From positions 1-45,118 of the forward strand of contig CAYSPO010000006.1 of NCBI GenBank assembly GCA_964432945.1: 45,118 nt of DNA. The letters run 5' to 3'. The notes beneath the pieces are model-generated. The model made no database searches and was not told where the DNA came from. It was given only the letters and a program-made list of their open reading frames with translations. The stretch is from CAYSPO01 sp964432945 (GTDB lineage Bacteria > Bacillota > Clostridia > Tissierellales > Peptoniphilaceae). Numbering within the stretch: position 1 is the stretch's first letter; each line of letters opens with the position of its first letter. The position numbers and the translations under genes were made by a program. Shown one piece after another: positions 32,973 through 41,188 of the stretch.

Positions 32973-33086
32973 CTATCCTTGTCTTTGCTTATGCTTTGGA
33001 TTTTCACAAATTACCATGACGCGGCCTTTACGTTTTATAATTTTACATTTTTCGCACATTTTTTTAACTGATGGTCTTACTTTCAT
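32973..33086 (-). CDS. rpmJ: 50S ribosomal protein L36
   Basis: Smallest large-subunit protein, 37 aa, beginning MKVRPSVKKMCEKCKIIKRKG. It is the zinc-binding form: Cys11, Cys14, Cys27 and His32 (ICENPKHKQRQG). The ATG is preceded by a GGAGG-like site, and the gene lies nine bases after infA and ten before the rpsM TTG. Confidence 0.97.
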   Translation of the reverse strand: MKVRPSVKKMCEKCKIIKRKGRVMVICENPKHKQRQG

Positions 33087-33095
33087 AATTGCCTC

Positions 33096-33314
33096 CTATT
33101 TCTTTCTCCAAGTGATACGTCCTTTTGTAAGGTCATAAGGAGATAACTCTACAGTTACAGTGTCTCCTGGCAAAATCCTAATATAATTCATTCTTAGTTT
33201 ACCAGATATATGTGCATTAATTTTATGCCCATTTTCAAGTTCTACTATGAATATTGTATTTGGAAGTGCGTCAACTACTTTTCCCTCTACTTCGATTACA
33301 TCCTTCTTAGACAT
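33096..33314 (-). CDS. infA: Translation initiation factor IF-1
   Basis: S1-fold (OB) factor that occupies the A site during initiation. The 72-aa product MSKKDVIEVEGKVVDALPN through TVELSPYDLTKGRITWRKK is a full-length match to the family. It lies between the KOW-protein gene and rpmJ, the typical spc-region position. Confidence 0.98.
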   Translation of the reverse strand: MSKKDVIEVEGKVVDALPNTIFIVELENGHKINAHISGKLRMNYIRILPGDTVTVELSPYDLTKGRITWRKK

Positions 33315-33325
33315 ATAAGCCTCCT

Positions 33326-33601
33326 TTATTTAGCTTCATAAGATTTCAATAAATCTCTAATTTTACTATTATTCATGCTTACAGGTAATTTCTTATCATA
33401 AAAACCGTTAATTACGTCCTTATAAACCATTAGATGTTTAACTTTCTTCAATTTAGGTTTTTCGACTCCTCTTAATTTTCCATTTACGATAGTGACCATG
33501 TCATCATCTACAATTTCAAAGATTAAGAATACCTTACCCTTGTCTCTTCCAGATATGGACTTAACTACTTGGCCTTTCTTTAGATCACTATTAAATTCCA
33601 T
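33326..33601 (-). CDS. KOW-domain RNA-binding protein (L14e/L6e/L27e-like)
   Basis: A 91-aa basic protein of the KOW type: residues 7-35 (LKKGQVVKSISGRDKGKVFLIFEI) resemble the KOW motif of L24 and NusG and the archaeal/eukaryal L14e family. Clostridia commonly carry such a gene between adk or map and infA. Its exact function is not established; binding to rRNA or the ribosome is a reasonable inference from the fold and operon. The gene has an SD and short spacers on both sides. Confidence 0.85.
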   Translation of the reverse strand: MEFNSDLKKGQVVKSISGRDKGKVFLIFEIVDDDMVTIVNGKLRGVEKPKLKKVKHLMVYKDVINGFYDKKLPVSMNNSKIRDLLKSYEAK

Positions 33602-33612
33602 ACAGATCTCAT

Positions 33613-34257
33613 CTAGCCTTTTAGTGATTGTAGAATGTCTTCTGTGATGGCATTAATATCTTGGGTTCCATCGAAAGATCTAATTAATCCTTCATTTGTA
33701 TAAAAATCAATTAGAGGCGCTGTTTCTTTCTCGTATACTTCAATTCTGTTTCTAACTGTTTCTTCGCTATCATCAGACCTTTGAATTACATCGGAAGAAC
33801 ATTTGTCGCATACTCCCTCTACGGCAGTAGGATTAGAATCTACATGGTATGTAGCTCCACATCCAGTACATACTCTTCTACCAGAAAGTCTTTTGATTAG
33901 GACTTGTGCAGGTACATGAATATTAACAACAGCATCTAGCTCTATATTTCTTTCTTCAAGCCCTTCTTTCAAAGCAATAGCTTGATTGATAGTTCTTGGG
34001 AAGCCGTCTAAAAGAAAGCCATCTTTGCAATCTTCTTGATCTAATCTATCCCAAACAATGCTAGTTGTAAGTTCATCAGGTACAAGTTCACCTTTTGCAA
34101 GATAGTCTTGTACTTCTTTTCCTAAATCAGTTCCATTTTTTATATTACTTCTAAATATATCTCCAGTTGAGATATGAGGTATATTTAATTCATTTTTTAA
34201 ATTTGCCGCCTGAGTTCCTTTTCCGGCTCCAGGTGGCCCTAAAAGTACAATTTTCAT
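33613..34257 (-). CDS. adk: Adenylate kinase (zinc-lid type)
   Basis: Interconverts ATP + AMP and 2 ADP. The 214-aa long form has the P-loop GPPGAGKGT (7-15), the AMP-binding DGFPRT (84-89) and a LID domain with four cysteines (Cys130, Cys133, Cys150, Cys153) that should hold a structural zinc. It follows secY by 17 bases. The methionine aminopeptidase gene (map) that often comes next is absent; the KOW gene follows instead. Confidence 0.98.
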   Translation of the reverse strand: MKIVLLGPPGAGKGTQAANLKNELNIPHISTGDIFRSNIKNGTDLGKEVQDYLAKGELVPDELTTSIVWDRLDQEDCKDGFLLDGFPRTINQAIALKEGLEERNIELDAVVNIHVPAQVLIKRLSGRRVCTGCGATYHVDSNPTAVEGVCDKCSSDVIQRSDDSEETVRNRIEVYEKETAPLIDFYTNEGLIRSFDGTQDINAITEDILQSLKG

Positions 34258-34274
34258 TACTACCTCCTGATTTT

Positions 34275-35552
34275 CTATTTATTTAAAAATCCTTTGTAGT
34301 GTCTAATTAGTAACATGGATTCAAGTTGTTGGAATGTATCTAAAATAACTCCAACTACAATAATTATAGCAGTTCCTCCAAAATTAATATTTAATTTGAA
34401 GATTCCTGATAATATTGCAGGTAACAAGTGTAAGATTGCTAGTGCAACTGCACCAACTAGTGTAACTCTATTAGAAACTCTAGCAAGGTACTCACTTGTA
34501 GGTCTTCCAGGTCTAATACCAGGAATAAAACCACCTTGTTGTTGAAGATTTTTAGAATATTCAACAGTATTGAATTGTACTAATGTATAGAAAAACGCAA
34601 AAACAATAATTAATATTACAGCAATAATATTTGTAATTATTATACCAGGCATTTGTTGTGCTGATAAATATTTATTTACAAAATTTTGGAATCCTCCACC
34701 AATAATGAAACCAAGTATTGAAGGCAGTGTCATTAATGATGTAGCAAAGATTACTGGCATAACACCACTCATATTTACCTTTACAGGGATATGTGTAGAT
34801 TGTCCCCCATACATCTTTCTTCCAACTACTCTTTTTGCATATTGTACATTTACTCTTCTTTCACCCTTACTTATTAAAACTACCCCTGCTACTACTACAA
34901 GAATAATAGCTATCATTAGAATAGGTTTAATTGGGCTAATATATCCAGCTAGTGTTCCTTGTCCCCAGCTTAGAAAAGCTTGAGGAAGTCTTGATACGAT
35001 ACCTATAAAGATAAGCATTGAGGTACCATTACCAATTCCTTTCTCAGTAATTAAATCAGATAACCATACTAAGAACATAGTTCCTGCTACTAATACAAGT
35101 ATTATGGATACCCTTTCAAAAAAACCATTGGCTACTATCGCATTAGAAAATAATGTATTTGTAATACCAATAGCTTGGACTGCAGCTAGAACAACTGCAA
35201 GAATTTTAGTTAAGTATTGTATCTTTTGTCTTCCTTCTTCTCCTTCTTTAGACAACTCTTCAAGCTGCGGAATAGCAACTGTTAGAAGCTGAATAATAAT
35301 TGAAGAAGTAATATAAGGATATATACTTAGCGCAAATATTGAAAACTGTCCAAGAGCTCCTCCTGAAAGTAAATTCAAGAAAGCAAGTCCGTTGCCCTGA
35401 GTTTGCTCAAAGATACTAGCTAAGATATCAGTGTTTACAAACGGTACAGGGATCGAATTTCCAAGCCTATATAACAAAAGCATTAGAAAGGTGAAGACCA
35501 ATTTTTTTCTAATCTCTTCTACCTTTAACGAATCTCTTAATGTTTGTAACAC
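34275..35552 (-). CDS. secY: Protein translocase subunit SecY
   Basis: Channel subunit of the SecYEG translocon in the cytoplasmic membrane. The 425-aa product has about ten hydrophobic segments. Conserved parts include LYRLGNSIPVP near the N-terminus (TM1), the plug-region FLNLLSGGALGQFSIFALSI and the cytoplasmic loop GFIPGIRPGRPTSEYL. The start overlaps the rplO stop by one base, coupling it to L15. Confidence 0.98.
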   Translation of the reverse strand: MLQTLRDSLKVEEIRKKLVFTFLMLLLYRLGNSIPVPFVNTDILASIFEQTQGNGLAFLNLLSGGALGQFSIFALSIYPYITSSIIIQLLTVAIPQLEELSKEGEEGRQKIQYLTKILAVVLAAVQAIGITNTLFSNAIVANGFFERVSIILVLVAGTMFLVWLSDLITEKGIGNGTSMLIFIGIVSRLPQAFLSWGQGTLAGYISPIKPILMIAIILVVVAGVVLISKGERRVNVQYAKRVVGRKMYGGQSTHIPVKVNMSGVMPVIFATSLMTLPSILGFIIGGGFQNFVNKYLSAQQMPGIIITNIIAVILIIVFAFFYTLVQFNTVEYSKNLQQQGGFIPGIRPGRPTSEYLARVSNRVTLVGAVALAILHLLPAILSGIFKLNINFGGTAIIIVVGVILDTFQQLESMLLIRHYKGFLNK

Positions 35553-36001
35553 TAGATCACCTCAGCCTTTCCTCCTGCAGCTGTAATCTTTTCTTCAGCG
35601 GATTTTGAAAAAGCGTGAGCTTTTACAGTTAATTTTACATTTAAATCAGAGTTACCTAAAATCTTAACTCCGTCTTTCATCTTGCTCTTTTTAACAAGAC
35701 CTTTTTCGATAAGATCTTCGATAGTTACCTCTGATCCATCTTCAAATATATTTAAATCAGATACATTTACTGTTTCAATTTGTTTAGCAAAGATGTTTGT
35801 AAATCCTCTTTTAGGAATTCTTCTGAAAAGTGGAAGTTGACCTCCTTCAAAACCAGGTCTTACTCCGCCACCACTCCTAGAGTTTTGTCCGTCATGTCCT
35901 CTACCTGAAGTACCTCCAAAGTTTGATCCATAACCTCTACCTACTCTAGTTTTGTTTTTTACTTTTCCACCTTTAGCAGGTTGTAAATTGTGTAATTTCA
36001 C
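35552..36001 (-). CDS. rplO: 50S ribosomal protein L15
   Basis: Large-subunit assembly protein. The 149-aa product begins MKLHNLQPAKGGKVKNKTRVGRG, with the long Gly/Arg/Lys-rich N-terminal extension (SGRGHDGQNSRSGGG) that threads into 23S rRNA and a globular C-terminal domain. It lies between rpmD and secY. Confidence 0.98.
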   Translation of the reverse strand: MKLHNLQPAKGGKVKNKTRVGRGYGSNFGGTSGRGHDGQNSRSGGGVRPGFEGGQLPLFRRIPKRGFTNIFAKQIETVNVSDLNIFEDGSEVTIEDLIEKGLVKKSKMKDGVKILGNSDLNVKLTVKAHAFSKSAEEKITAAGGKAEVI

Positions 36002-36012
36002 TTTTCCACCTC

Positions 36013-36186
36013 CTAAATTTCTTCTACTTCTAACATGAAGTCAATGGCATTAATCATGCCACGAATTTGAGGCGTATCTTTTTTTTCAACTACTTGGCCG
36101 ATTTTCTTTAAGCCAAGTGCCTCAACAGTTCTTCTATGTTTTTCTATTCTACCGATATTACTTTTTATCAGTTTAATTCTAAGCAT
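36013..36186 (-). CDS. rpmD: 50S ribosomal protein L30
   Basis: Small 57-aa protein, too short for usual ORF thresholds. It begins MLRIKLIKSNIGRIEKHRRTV, contains ALGLKKIGQVVEKKDTPQIRGMI, and ends in an acidic EVEEI. The Arg-Gly-Met-Ile segment is the family signature. It lies between rpsE and rplO, with AGGAGG upstream of the ATG. Confidence 0.97.
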   Translation of the reverse strand: MLRIKLIKSNIGRIEKHRRTVEALGLKKIGQVVEKKDTPQIRGMINAIDFMLEVEEI

Positions 36187-36194
36187 AGTGCCTC

Positions 36195-36698
36195 CTATCC
36201 CAGTATTTCTTCTACTGTTAAGCCTCTAAGTTTAGCAACACTTTCAGCACTCTTTAATCCTTTAAGTGCTTCCATAGTTGCACTAACTATGTTATTTGGG
36301 TTAGAAGAGCCTAATGATTTTCCTCTGATATCACCAATTCCTGCAAGCTCGCATACAGCACGCACTGCTCCACCAGCGATAACTCCAGTACCTTCTGGAG
36401 CTGGTTTAAGCATTACTTTACCTGCACCAAAGTCGCCAACAATATCGTGTGGAATTGTAGAACCAACCATTGGAACTGTAACCATATGCTTTTTAGCGTC
36501 TTCAATCCCTTTTCTAATAGCTTCAGGAACTTCTTGTGCTTTACCAGTTCCTACACCAACTCTACCATTTCTATCGCCAACAACTACTAGTGCACTAAAT
36601 CTGAAGTTTTTACCACCTTTAACAACTTTGGCAACTCTGTTGATGTTGACGACTCTATCTTCTAACTCAGGTTGTCTTTTATCTCTATTTCTATCCAT
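36195..36698 (-). CDS. rpsE: 30S ribosomal protein S5
   Basis: Small-subunit body protein affecting decoding accuracy. The 167-aa product has the double-stranded-RNA-binding-like N-terminal half (VVKGGKNFRFSALVVVGDRNGRVGVGTGKA) and the C-terminal domain (AGGAVRAVCELAGIGDIRGKSLGSSNPNN). A long open frame on the opposite strand here is only its shadow. Confidence 0.98.
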   Translation of the reverse strand: MDRNRDKRQPELEDRVVNINRVAKVVKGGKNFRFSALVVVGDRNGRVGVGTGKAQEVPEAIRKGIEDAKKHMVTVPMVGSTIPHDIVGDFGAGKVMLKPAPEGTGVIAGGAVRAVCELAGIGDIRGKSLGSSNPNNIVSATMEALKGLKSAESVAKLRGLTVEEILG

Positions 36699-36713
36699 CT
36701 TTCCTCCTTAAGC

Positions 36714-37073
36714 TTAAAAGTTAAGTCCGGCTTCTCTAGCGGCATCAGCAAGTTCTTTGATCTTGCCATGATATTGGTATCCTGACCTATCAAAAACTAT
36801 ATTATTAATGCCTTTATCTACAGCTCTTTTTGCAATTAATTCTCCAACTTTTTTAGCTCCCTCAATGTTAGCTCCAAAGTCCTTTAATTCCTCATCAAGA
36901 GTAGATGCAGAAACAATAGTATTACCTGTTGTATCGTCAACTATTTGTGCGTAAATGTTAGCATTACTTTTAAATACTGTAAGTCTAGGGCTTTCAGGAG
37001 TTCCGCTTAGATCTTTTCTAATTCTAGCATGTCTTGCTTTTCTGTTTGCTACTTTATCTATTGACTTTATCAT
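36714..37073 (-). CDS. rplR: 50S ribosomal protein L18
   Basis: Binds 5S rRNA in the central protuberance. The 119-aa product has an Arg/Lys-rich N-terminus (KVANRKARHARIRKDLSGT), SPRLTVFKSNANIYAQIVDD, and the C-terminal FDRSGYQYHGKIKELADAAREAGL. Typical place between rplF and rpsE. Confidence 0.98.
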   Translation of the reverse strand: MIKSIDKVANRKARHARIRKDLSGTPESPRLTVFKSNANIYAQIVDDTTGNTIVSASTLDEELKDFGANIEGAKKVGELIAKRAVDKGINNIVFDRSGYQYHGKIKELADAAREAGLNF

Positions 37074-37087
37074 GTCCGGTCTCCTTT

Positions 37088-37627
37088 CTAGCTACCAGTC
37101 TTTCCGACTTTTCTTCTGATTTGTTCATCTTCATATCTTACACCTTTACCTTTGTAAGGTTCTGGTTCTCTGTAAGATCTGATTTTTGCTGCATAATTTC
37201 CAACTTTTTGTTTATCGTAACCTTTTACAATAATTTCTAGTTGGTTTGGAACTTCTACTTCAATTCCTTCTGGATCTTGAAGAACTACATCATGAGAAAA
37301 TCCTAGGTGAAGCTTAAGTTCTTTACCGTTTTTCTCAGCTCTATAACCAGTTCCTGTTATTAAAAGTTTTTTTGTATATCCTTCAGTTACACCCTCAATC
37401 ATATTGAAGATAAGTGATCTATATAGTCCATGTTTTGATTTATGTTCTTTAGATTCAGAAGGTCTACTAATAACTAATTCATTATTTTCAATTTTTATAT
37501 TAAAATTTTTGTCAATTTGTTGAGATAGTTCTCCTTTAGGACCCTTAACAGTCACTAAGTTTTTGTCGTCTACTTTAACTTCGACCGTACTTGGAAACTC
37601 AACAGGATTTAAACCAATTCTAGACAT
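37088..37627 (-). CDS. rplF: 50S ribosomal protein L6
   Basis: Two-domain protein near the factor-binding centre. The 179-aa product starts MSRIGLNPVEFPSTVEV and ends with the L6 signature EPEPYKGKGVRYEDEQIRRKVGKTGS. Usual length and position between rpsH and rplR. Confidence 0.98.
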   Translation of the reverse strand: MSRIGLNPVEFPSTVEVKVDDKNLVTVKGPKGELSQQIDKNFNIKIENNELVISRPSESKEHKSKHGLYRSLIFNMIEGVTEGYTKKLLITGTGYRAEKNGKELKLHLGFSHDVVLQDPEGIEVEVPNQLEIIVKGYDKQKVGNYAAKIRSYREPEPYKGKGVRYEDEQIRRKVGKTGS

Positions 37628-37650
37628 ATCTTCCTCCTACCAAGTTAAGA

Positions 37651-38046
37651 TTACCAGACATAACAGATAACCTCTCCTCCAACGCCTTCTTTTCTAGCAA
37701 CTCTGTCAGTTACAATCCCTTTTGAAGTAGAGATAACTGCAATACCAAGTCCACCTAACACTCTTGGAACTTCGTCTTTGTTTACATATACTCTAAGGCC
37801 TGGTTTAGAGATTCTTCTAATTCCTGAAATGACTTTTTCATCATTTGGTCCGTATTTTAAATCAATAATGATTTTGCCTTGAACGCTTTCATCATCGACA
37901 TTGTATCCATCAATATAACCCTCTTCTAATAAAACTTGGGCTAATGCTTTTTTAACCTTTGAAGCAGGTATCTCAACTGAATCATGCTTTGCATGAATAC
38001 CATTTCTAATTCTAGTGAGCATATCCGCTATAGGATCAGTCATCAT
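37651..38046 (-). CDS. rpsH: 30S ribosomal protein S8
   Basis: Central-domain 16S rRNA binder. The 131-aa product begins MMTDPIADMLTRIRNGIHAKHD and ends GVGGEVICYVW, both typical. Two adjacent ATG codons are possible; the first is eight bases from GGAGG and was kept. In many bacteria S8 represses spc genes by binding near rplE; no such element was identified here. Confidence 0.98.
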   Translation of the reverse strand: MMTDPIADMLTRIRNGIHAKHDSVEIPASKVKKALAQVLLEEGYIDGYNVDDESVQGKIIIDLKYGPNDEKVISGIRRISKPGLRVYVNKDEVPRVLGGLGIAVISTSKGIVTDRVARKEGVGGEVICYVW

Positions 38047-38063
38047 TATACTTTCCTCCTCTA

Positions 38064-38249
38064 CTACCAGCTAGCTTTTCTTACACCTGGGATTTGCCCT
38101 TTATGAGCTAGTTCTCTGAAACAGATACGACAAACACCATATTTTCTTAAATACCCATGAGGTCTTCCGCAAATTTTGCATCTAGAATACTCTTGAGTGC
38201 TGAACTTTGCTTTTCTTTTTTGGCTAGCAATCTTTGATTTCTTTGCCAC
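38064..38249 (-). CDS. rpsN: 30S ribosomal protein S14 (zinc type)
   Basis: Short 61-aa S14 of the zinc-binding class, with Cys24, Cys27, Cys40 and Cys43 (CKICGRPHGY...CRICFREL). It begins MAKKSKIASQKRKAKF and ends GQIPGVRKASW. The zinc-free paralogue is not in this window. Confidence 0.98.
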   Translation of the reverse strand: MAKKSKIASQKRKAKFSTQEYSRCKICGRPHGYLRKYGVCRICFRELAHKGQIPGVRKASW

Positions 38250-38261
38250 AGCTTATCCCCC

Positions 38262-38804
38262 TTATTTCTTAAAAGGCATTCCCATTAATTCTAAAAACGC
38301 CTTAGCTTCTTCATCATTTTCTGCAGTTGTGATAATACTTATATCCATACCTCTAATTGAGTCTATTTGATCATAAACTATTTCTGGGAATATAATTTGT
38401 TCTTTGATTCCTAAAGAATAGTTTCCTCTTCCATCAAATGACTTAGGATTGATTCCTCTAAAGTCTCTAACCCTTGGTAGAGAAATACTTACTAACTTAT
38501 CTAAGAAATCATACATTCTTTCGCCTCTTAGAGTTACTTTAACTCCAACCTTCATACCTTCTCTAAGCTTGAAGTTAGCAATAGATTTTCTAGCTTTTGT
38601 AACAACTGGTTTTTGTCCAGTAATTATTTCAAGGTCATTAATAGCTCCTTCAAGAGCCTTTGGATTATCACTAGCACTTCCTAGTCCAATATTAAGAACA
38701 ATCTTATTAAGTTTAGGTACTTGCATAACACTGTCATAATTGAACTTTTCCATCATAGTAGGTACTACATCATTTATATATTTTTCCTTTAATCTGGAAG
38801 TCAC
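38262..38804 (-). CDS. rplE: 50S ribosomal protein L5
   Basis: Binds 5S rRNA and contacts P-site tRNA. I assign a GTG start at 38804 (reading M-TSRLKEKYINDVVP, 180 aa), four bases after GGAAGGTGA; this gives the normal family length. An ATG at 38831 would overlap rplX by 14 bases and add nine non-conserved residues. Motifs IVLNIGLGSASDNPK and KLREGMKVGVKVTLRG are typical. Confidence 0.96.
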   Translation of the reverse strand: MTSRLKEKYINDVVPTMMEKFNYDSVMQVPKLNKIVLNIGLGSASDNPKALEGAINDLEIITGQKPVVTKARKSIANFKLREGMKVGVKVTLRGERMYDFLDKLVSISLPRVRDFRGINPKSFDGRGNYSLGIKEQIIFPEIVYDQIDSIRGMDISIITTAENDEEAKAFLELMGMPFKK

Positions 38805-38817
38805 TCTCTCACCTTCC

Positions 38818-39126
38818 TTAATCGAATGCAAAGTTGCATTTCTTACATACTCTAATTTTTTTACCGTCTTTTATTTCATGTCCAAATCTTACACCTTTAC
38901 CACATTCTGAACAGTAAAGCATAACATTTGAGATATCTATAGGTAATTCAGATTCAATAATGCCACCAGGATTTTGAGGTCCTCTTGGCTTTTGGTGAAT
39001 TTTAGCAACATTTACACCTTCAACAACAACTCTGTTGTTTTGAGTGTCTACGTCTAAAACATTGCCTTTGGCACCTTTATATTTACCTGTGATTACTATT
39101 ACGTTATCACCAGTTTTAATACGCAT
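38818..39126 (-). CDS. rplX: 50S ribosomal protein L24
   Basis: Assembly-initiator protein with a KOW motif (KTGDNVIVITGKYKGAKGNVL). The 102-aa product carries a zinc-ribbon-like pair CSEC (72-75) and CKKC (94-97) in its C-terminal part, seen in many Clostridia L24 proteins. It lies between rplN and rplE. Confidence 0.98.
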   Translation of the reverse strand: MRIKTGDNVIVITGKYKGAKGNVLDVDTQNNRVVVEGVNVAKIHQKPRGPQNPGGIIESELPIDISNVMLYCSECGKGVRFGHEIKDGKKIRVCKKCNFAFD

Positions 39127-39141
39127 AACTTGCCTCCTTGT

Positions 39142-39510
39142 TTAAAGAACTTCCGGAGCAAGAGAGATAATTCTCATAAAATTCTCAGCTCTTAATTCTC
39201 TTGTAACTGGCCCGAAAATTCTAGTGCCTACCGGATTTTTATCATCCTTAACGATAACTGCTGCGTTATCATCGAATTTAATGTAAGTTCCATCTTCTCT
39301 TTTTACACCAGTTTTTGATCTAACTATAACTGCTTTAATTACGTCACCTTTTTTAACTACTCCACCAGGTGCTGCGCTCTTTACAGTAGCGATTACGATA
39401 TCACCAATATTTGCATATCTTCTATTGGTTCCACCAAGTACTCTTATTACCAGAAGTTCTTTTGCTCCTGAATTATCTGCTACTTTTAAACGACTTTCTG
39501 TTTGTAACAT
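39142..39510 (-). CDS. rplN: 50S ribosomal protein L14
   Basis: Interface protein that contacts 16S rRNA helix 44 and binds the silencing factor RsfS. The 122-aa product MLQTESRLKVADNSGAKELLVIRVLGG to GPVTRELRAENFMRIISLAPEVL is a full-length match. Follows rpsQ. Confidence 0.98.
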   Translation of the reverse strand: MLQTESRLKVADNSGAKELLVIRVLGGTNRRYANIGDIVIATVKSAAPGGVVKKGDVIKAVIVRSKTGVKREDGTYIKFDDNAAVIVKDDKNPVGTRIFGPVTRELRAENFMRIISLAPEVL

Positions 39511-39536
39511 TCTAGGCCTCCTTTCAGATAATAAGA

Positions 39537-39791
39537 CTATTTAGCTCTTTCTATAATTTCAACAAGTCTCCAATTTTTGCTTTTAGAAAGAGGTCTTGTT
39601 TCCATGATAGATACTTTATCGCCTACACCACAATCATTATTTTCATCATGAGCTTTAAATCTATTAGAACTCTTGATTCTTTTACCATATAAAGGGTGTT
39701 TTTTAAAAGTTGTAGTTTCAACAATTATTGTCTTATCCATAGCGTCAGATACAACAACACCAGTTAAAGTTTTACGACTATTTCTTTGCAT
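39537..39791 (-). CDS. rpsQ: 30S ribosomal protein S17
   Basis: OB-fold protein of the small-subunit body. The 84-aa product starts at the ATG at 39791 (MQRNSRKTLTGVVVSDAMDKT), with AGGAGG upstream. A longer frame starting at 39836 overlaps rpmC and was rejected. C-terminal ETRPLSKSKNWRLVEIIERAK is characteristic. Confidence 0.98.
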   Translation of the reverse strand: MQRNSRKTLTGVVVSDAMDKTIIVETTTFKKHPLYGKRIKSSNRFKAHDENNDCGVGDKVSIMETRPLSKSKNWRLVEIIERAK

Positions 39792-39795
39792 ATGG

Positions 39796-40002
39796 TTAAG
39801 CCTCCTTCCTAATTCCAAGTTCACGCTCAGTAGCAATAGTTTTTACTCTTGCTATATCTCTTTTTACTTCCCTAATTCTCATTGGGTTGTCAAGTTGACC
39901 TGTAGCTGATTGGAAACGAAGATTAAATAATTCTTCTTTAAGGTCGCTTAATTTAGCGTTAATTTCGCTATCATTTAGTTTTCTTATTTCAGATGCTTTC
40001 AT
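39796..40002 (-). CDS. rpmC: 50S ribosomal protein L29
   Basis: Helical-hairpin protein at the exit tunnel, part of the trigger-factor and SRP docking site. The 68-aa product begins MKASEIRKLNDSEINAKL and has LFNLRFQSATGQLDNPMRIREVKRDIARVKT, typical of the family. Its start overlaps the rplP stop by one base. Confidence 0.98.
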   Translation of the reverse strand: MKASEIRKLNDSEINAKLSDLKEELFNLRFQSATGQLDNPMRIREVKRDIARVKTIATERELGIRKEA

Positions 40003-40427
40003 TAAGCTTCACCTTCCTCTGATTCTCTAGAAACAAATTTAGTTTTGATTGGAAGTTTATGTGCAGCAAGTCTCATAGCTTCTCTTGCAACTTCTTCTTC
40101 AATACCATTAATTTCGAATAATATTCTTCCTGGTTTAACTACGGCTACCCAATACTCAGGAGCCCCTTTACCAGAACCCATTCTAACCTCTGCAGGTTTT
40201 TGAGTTACTGATTTATGCGGGAAAATCTTAATCCAAACATTCCCACCTCTTTTAATATATCTTGTCATGGCACGTCTAGCTGCCTCTATTTGATTCGCAG
40301 TTATCCATGCAGGTTCAAGTGCTTGCAATCCATAATCACCATAAGTGATTGTATTTCCTTTTTGTGCAAGACCTTTCATTCTACCCCTATGAACTCTACG
40401 ATACTTTACTCTCTTAGGTATAAGCAT
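40002..40427 (-). CDS. rplP: 50S ribosomal protein L16
   Basis: Late-assembly protein near the A-site tRNA. The 141-aa product begins MLIPKRVKYRRVHRGRMKG and includes RRAMTRYIKRGGNVWIKIFPHKSVTQKPAEVRMGSGKG, the family signatures. Lies between rpsC and rpmC. Confidence 0.98.
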   Translation of the reverse strand: MLIPKRVKYRRVHRGRMKGLAQKGNTITYGDYGLQALEPAWITANQIEAARRAMTRYIKRGGNVWIKIFPHKSVTQKPAEVRMGSGKGAPEYWVAVVKPGRILFEINGIEEEVAREAMRLAAHKLPIKTKFVSRESEEGEA

Positions 40428-40444
40428 TAAATCCCCCCTTCGGC

Positions 40445-41188
40445 TTAATTATTTCTTTGGGAAGAAGAACTTCTGGATCCTCTGTTATTGTTTCTTCCAG
40501 AGTCCCTTCTGCCTCTCCTATTGTCTCTTCTGCTTTTTTTCTCTTCAATTTGCTCCATACCAGGGATTATTTCGCCCTTGTAAATCCAAACTTTACAACC
40601 CATTTTACCGTAAGTTGTATCTGCTTCTGCAAATCCATAATCGATGTCAGCTCTTAAAGTTTGTAGAGGTATTGTTCCCTCGCTATAACCTTCAGCTCTA
40701 GCCATGTCAGCTCCACCGATTCTTCCAGAAATAAGAGTTTTTATCCCCTTAGCACCAGATCTCATAGTTCTTTGAATAGCCTGTTTCATTGCTCTTCTGT
40801 GAGAAATTCTTCTTTCTAATTGTTCTGCAATATTCTCAGCAACAATTTGAGCGTTCATATCAGCATTTCTAATTTCTTCTACGTTGATAATAACAGTTTT
40901 GCCAGTAAGCTTTTCAACCTTAAGTCTAAGCTCATCAACACCAGATCCACCTTTACCAATAACCATTCCTGGTTTAGTAGTATAAACGCTAACTTTTATT
41001 CTTTGAGCAGCTCTTTCAATATGTATCTCAGATACACCTGAAAGTTCTGTTTCTTTTTTGATTAATTTTCTAACGGCATTATCTTCAACTAGGATATCAC
41101 CAAATTCTTGCTTGTTAGCAAACCATTTAGAACTCCAGTCCTTATTAACACCAACTCTAAAACCATGAGGATTAACTTTTTGTCCCAT
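40445..41188 (-). CDS. rpsC: 30S ribosomal protein S3
   Basis: Head protein at the mRNA entry channel with helicase-like function. The 247-aa product has the N-terminal MGQKVNPHGFRVGVNKDWSSKWF, a type II KH domain (MVIGKGGSGVDELR) and C-terminal S3 domain (TIPLQTLRADIDYGFAEADTTYGKMGCKVWIYKGE). It ends with a tail of about 30 residues rich in Arg, Asn, Ser and Gly, low-complexity and probably disordered. It overlaps rplV by one base. Confidence 0.98.
   Translation of the reverse strand: MGQKVNPHGFRVGVNKDWSSKWFANKQEFGDILVEDNAVRKLIKKETELSGVSEIHIERAAQRIKVSVYTTKPGMVIGKGGSGVDELRLKVEKLTGKTVIINVEEIRNADMNAQIVAENIAEQLERRISHRRAMKQAIQRTMRSGAKGIKTLISGRIGGADMARAEGYSEGTIPLQTLRADIDYGFAEADTTYGKMGCKVWIYKGEIIPGMEQIEEKKSRRDNRRGRRDSGRNNNRGSRSSSSQRNN

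Noticed and set aside
36136..36711. 191-codon plus-strand open frame
   Set aside because: It is antisense to rpsE and part of rpmD, which are certain; it has the hydrophobic, Ser/Thr/Pro-rich composition usual for shadows of ribosomal genes.
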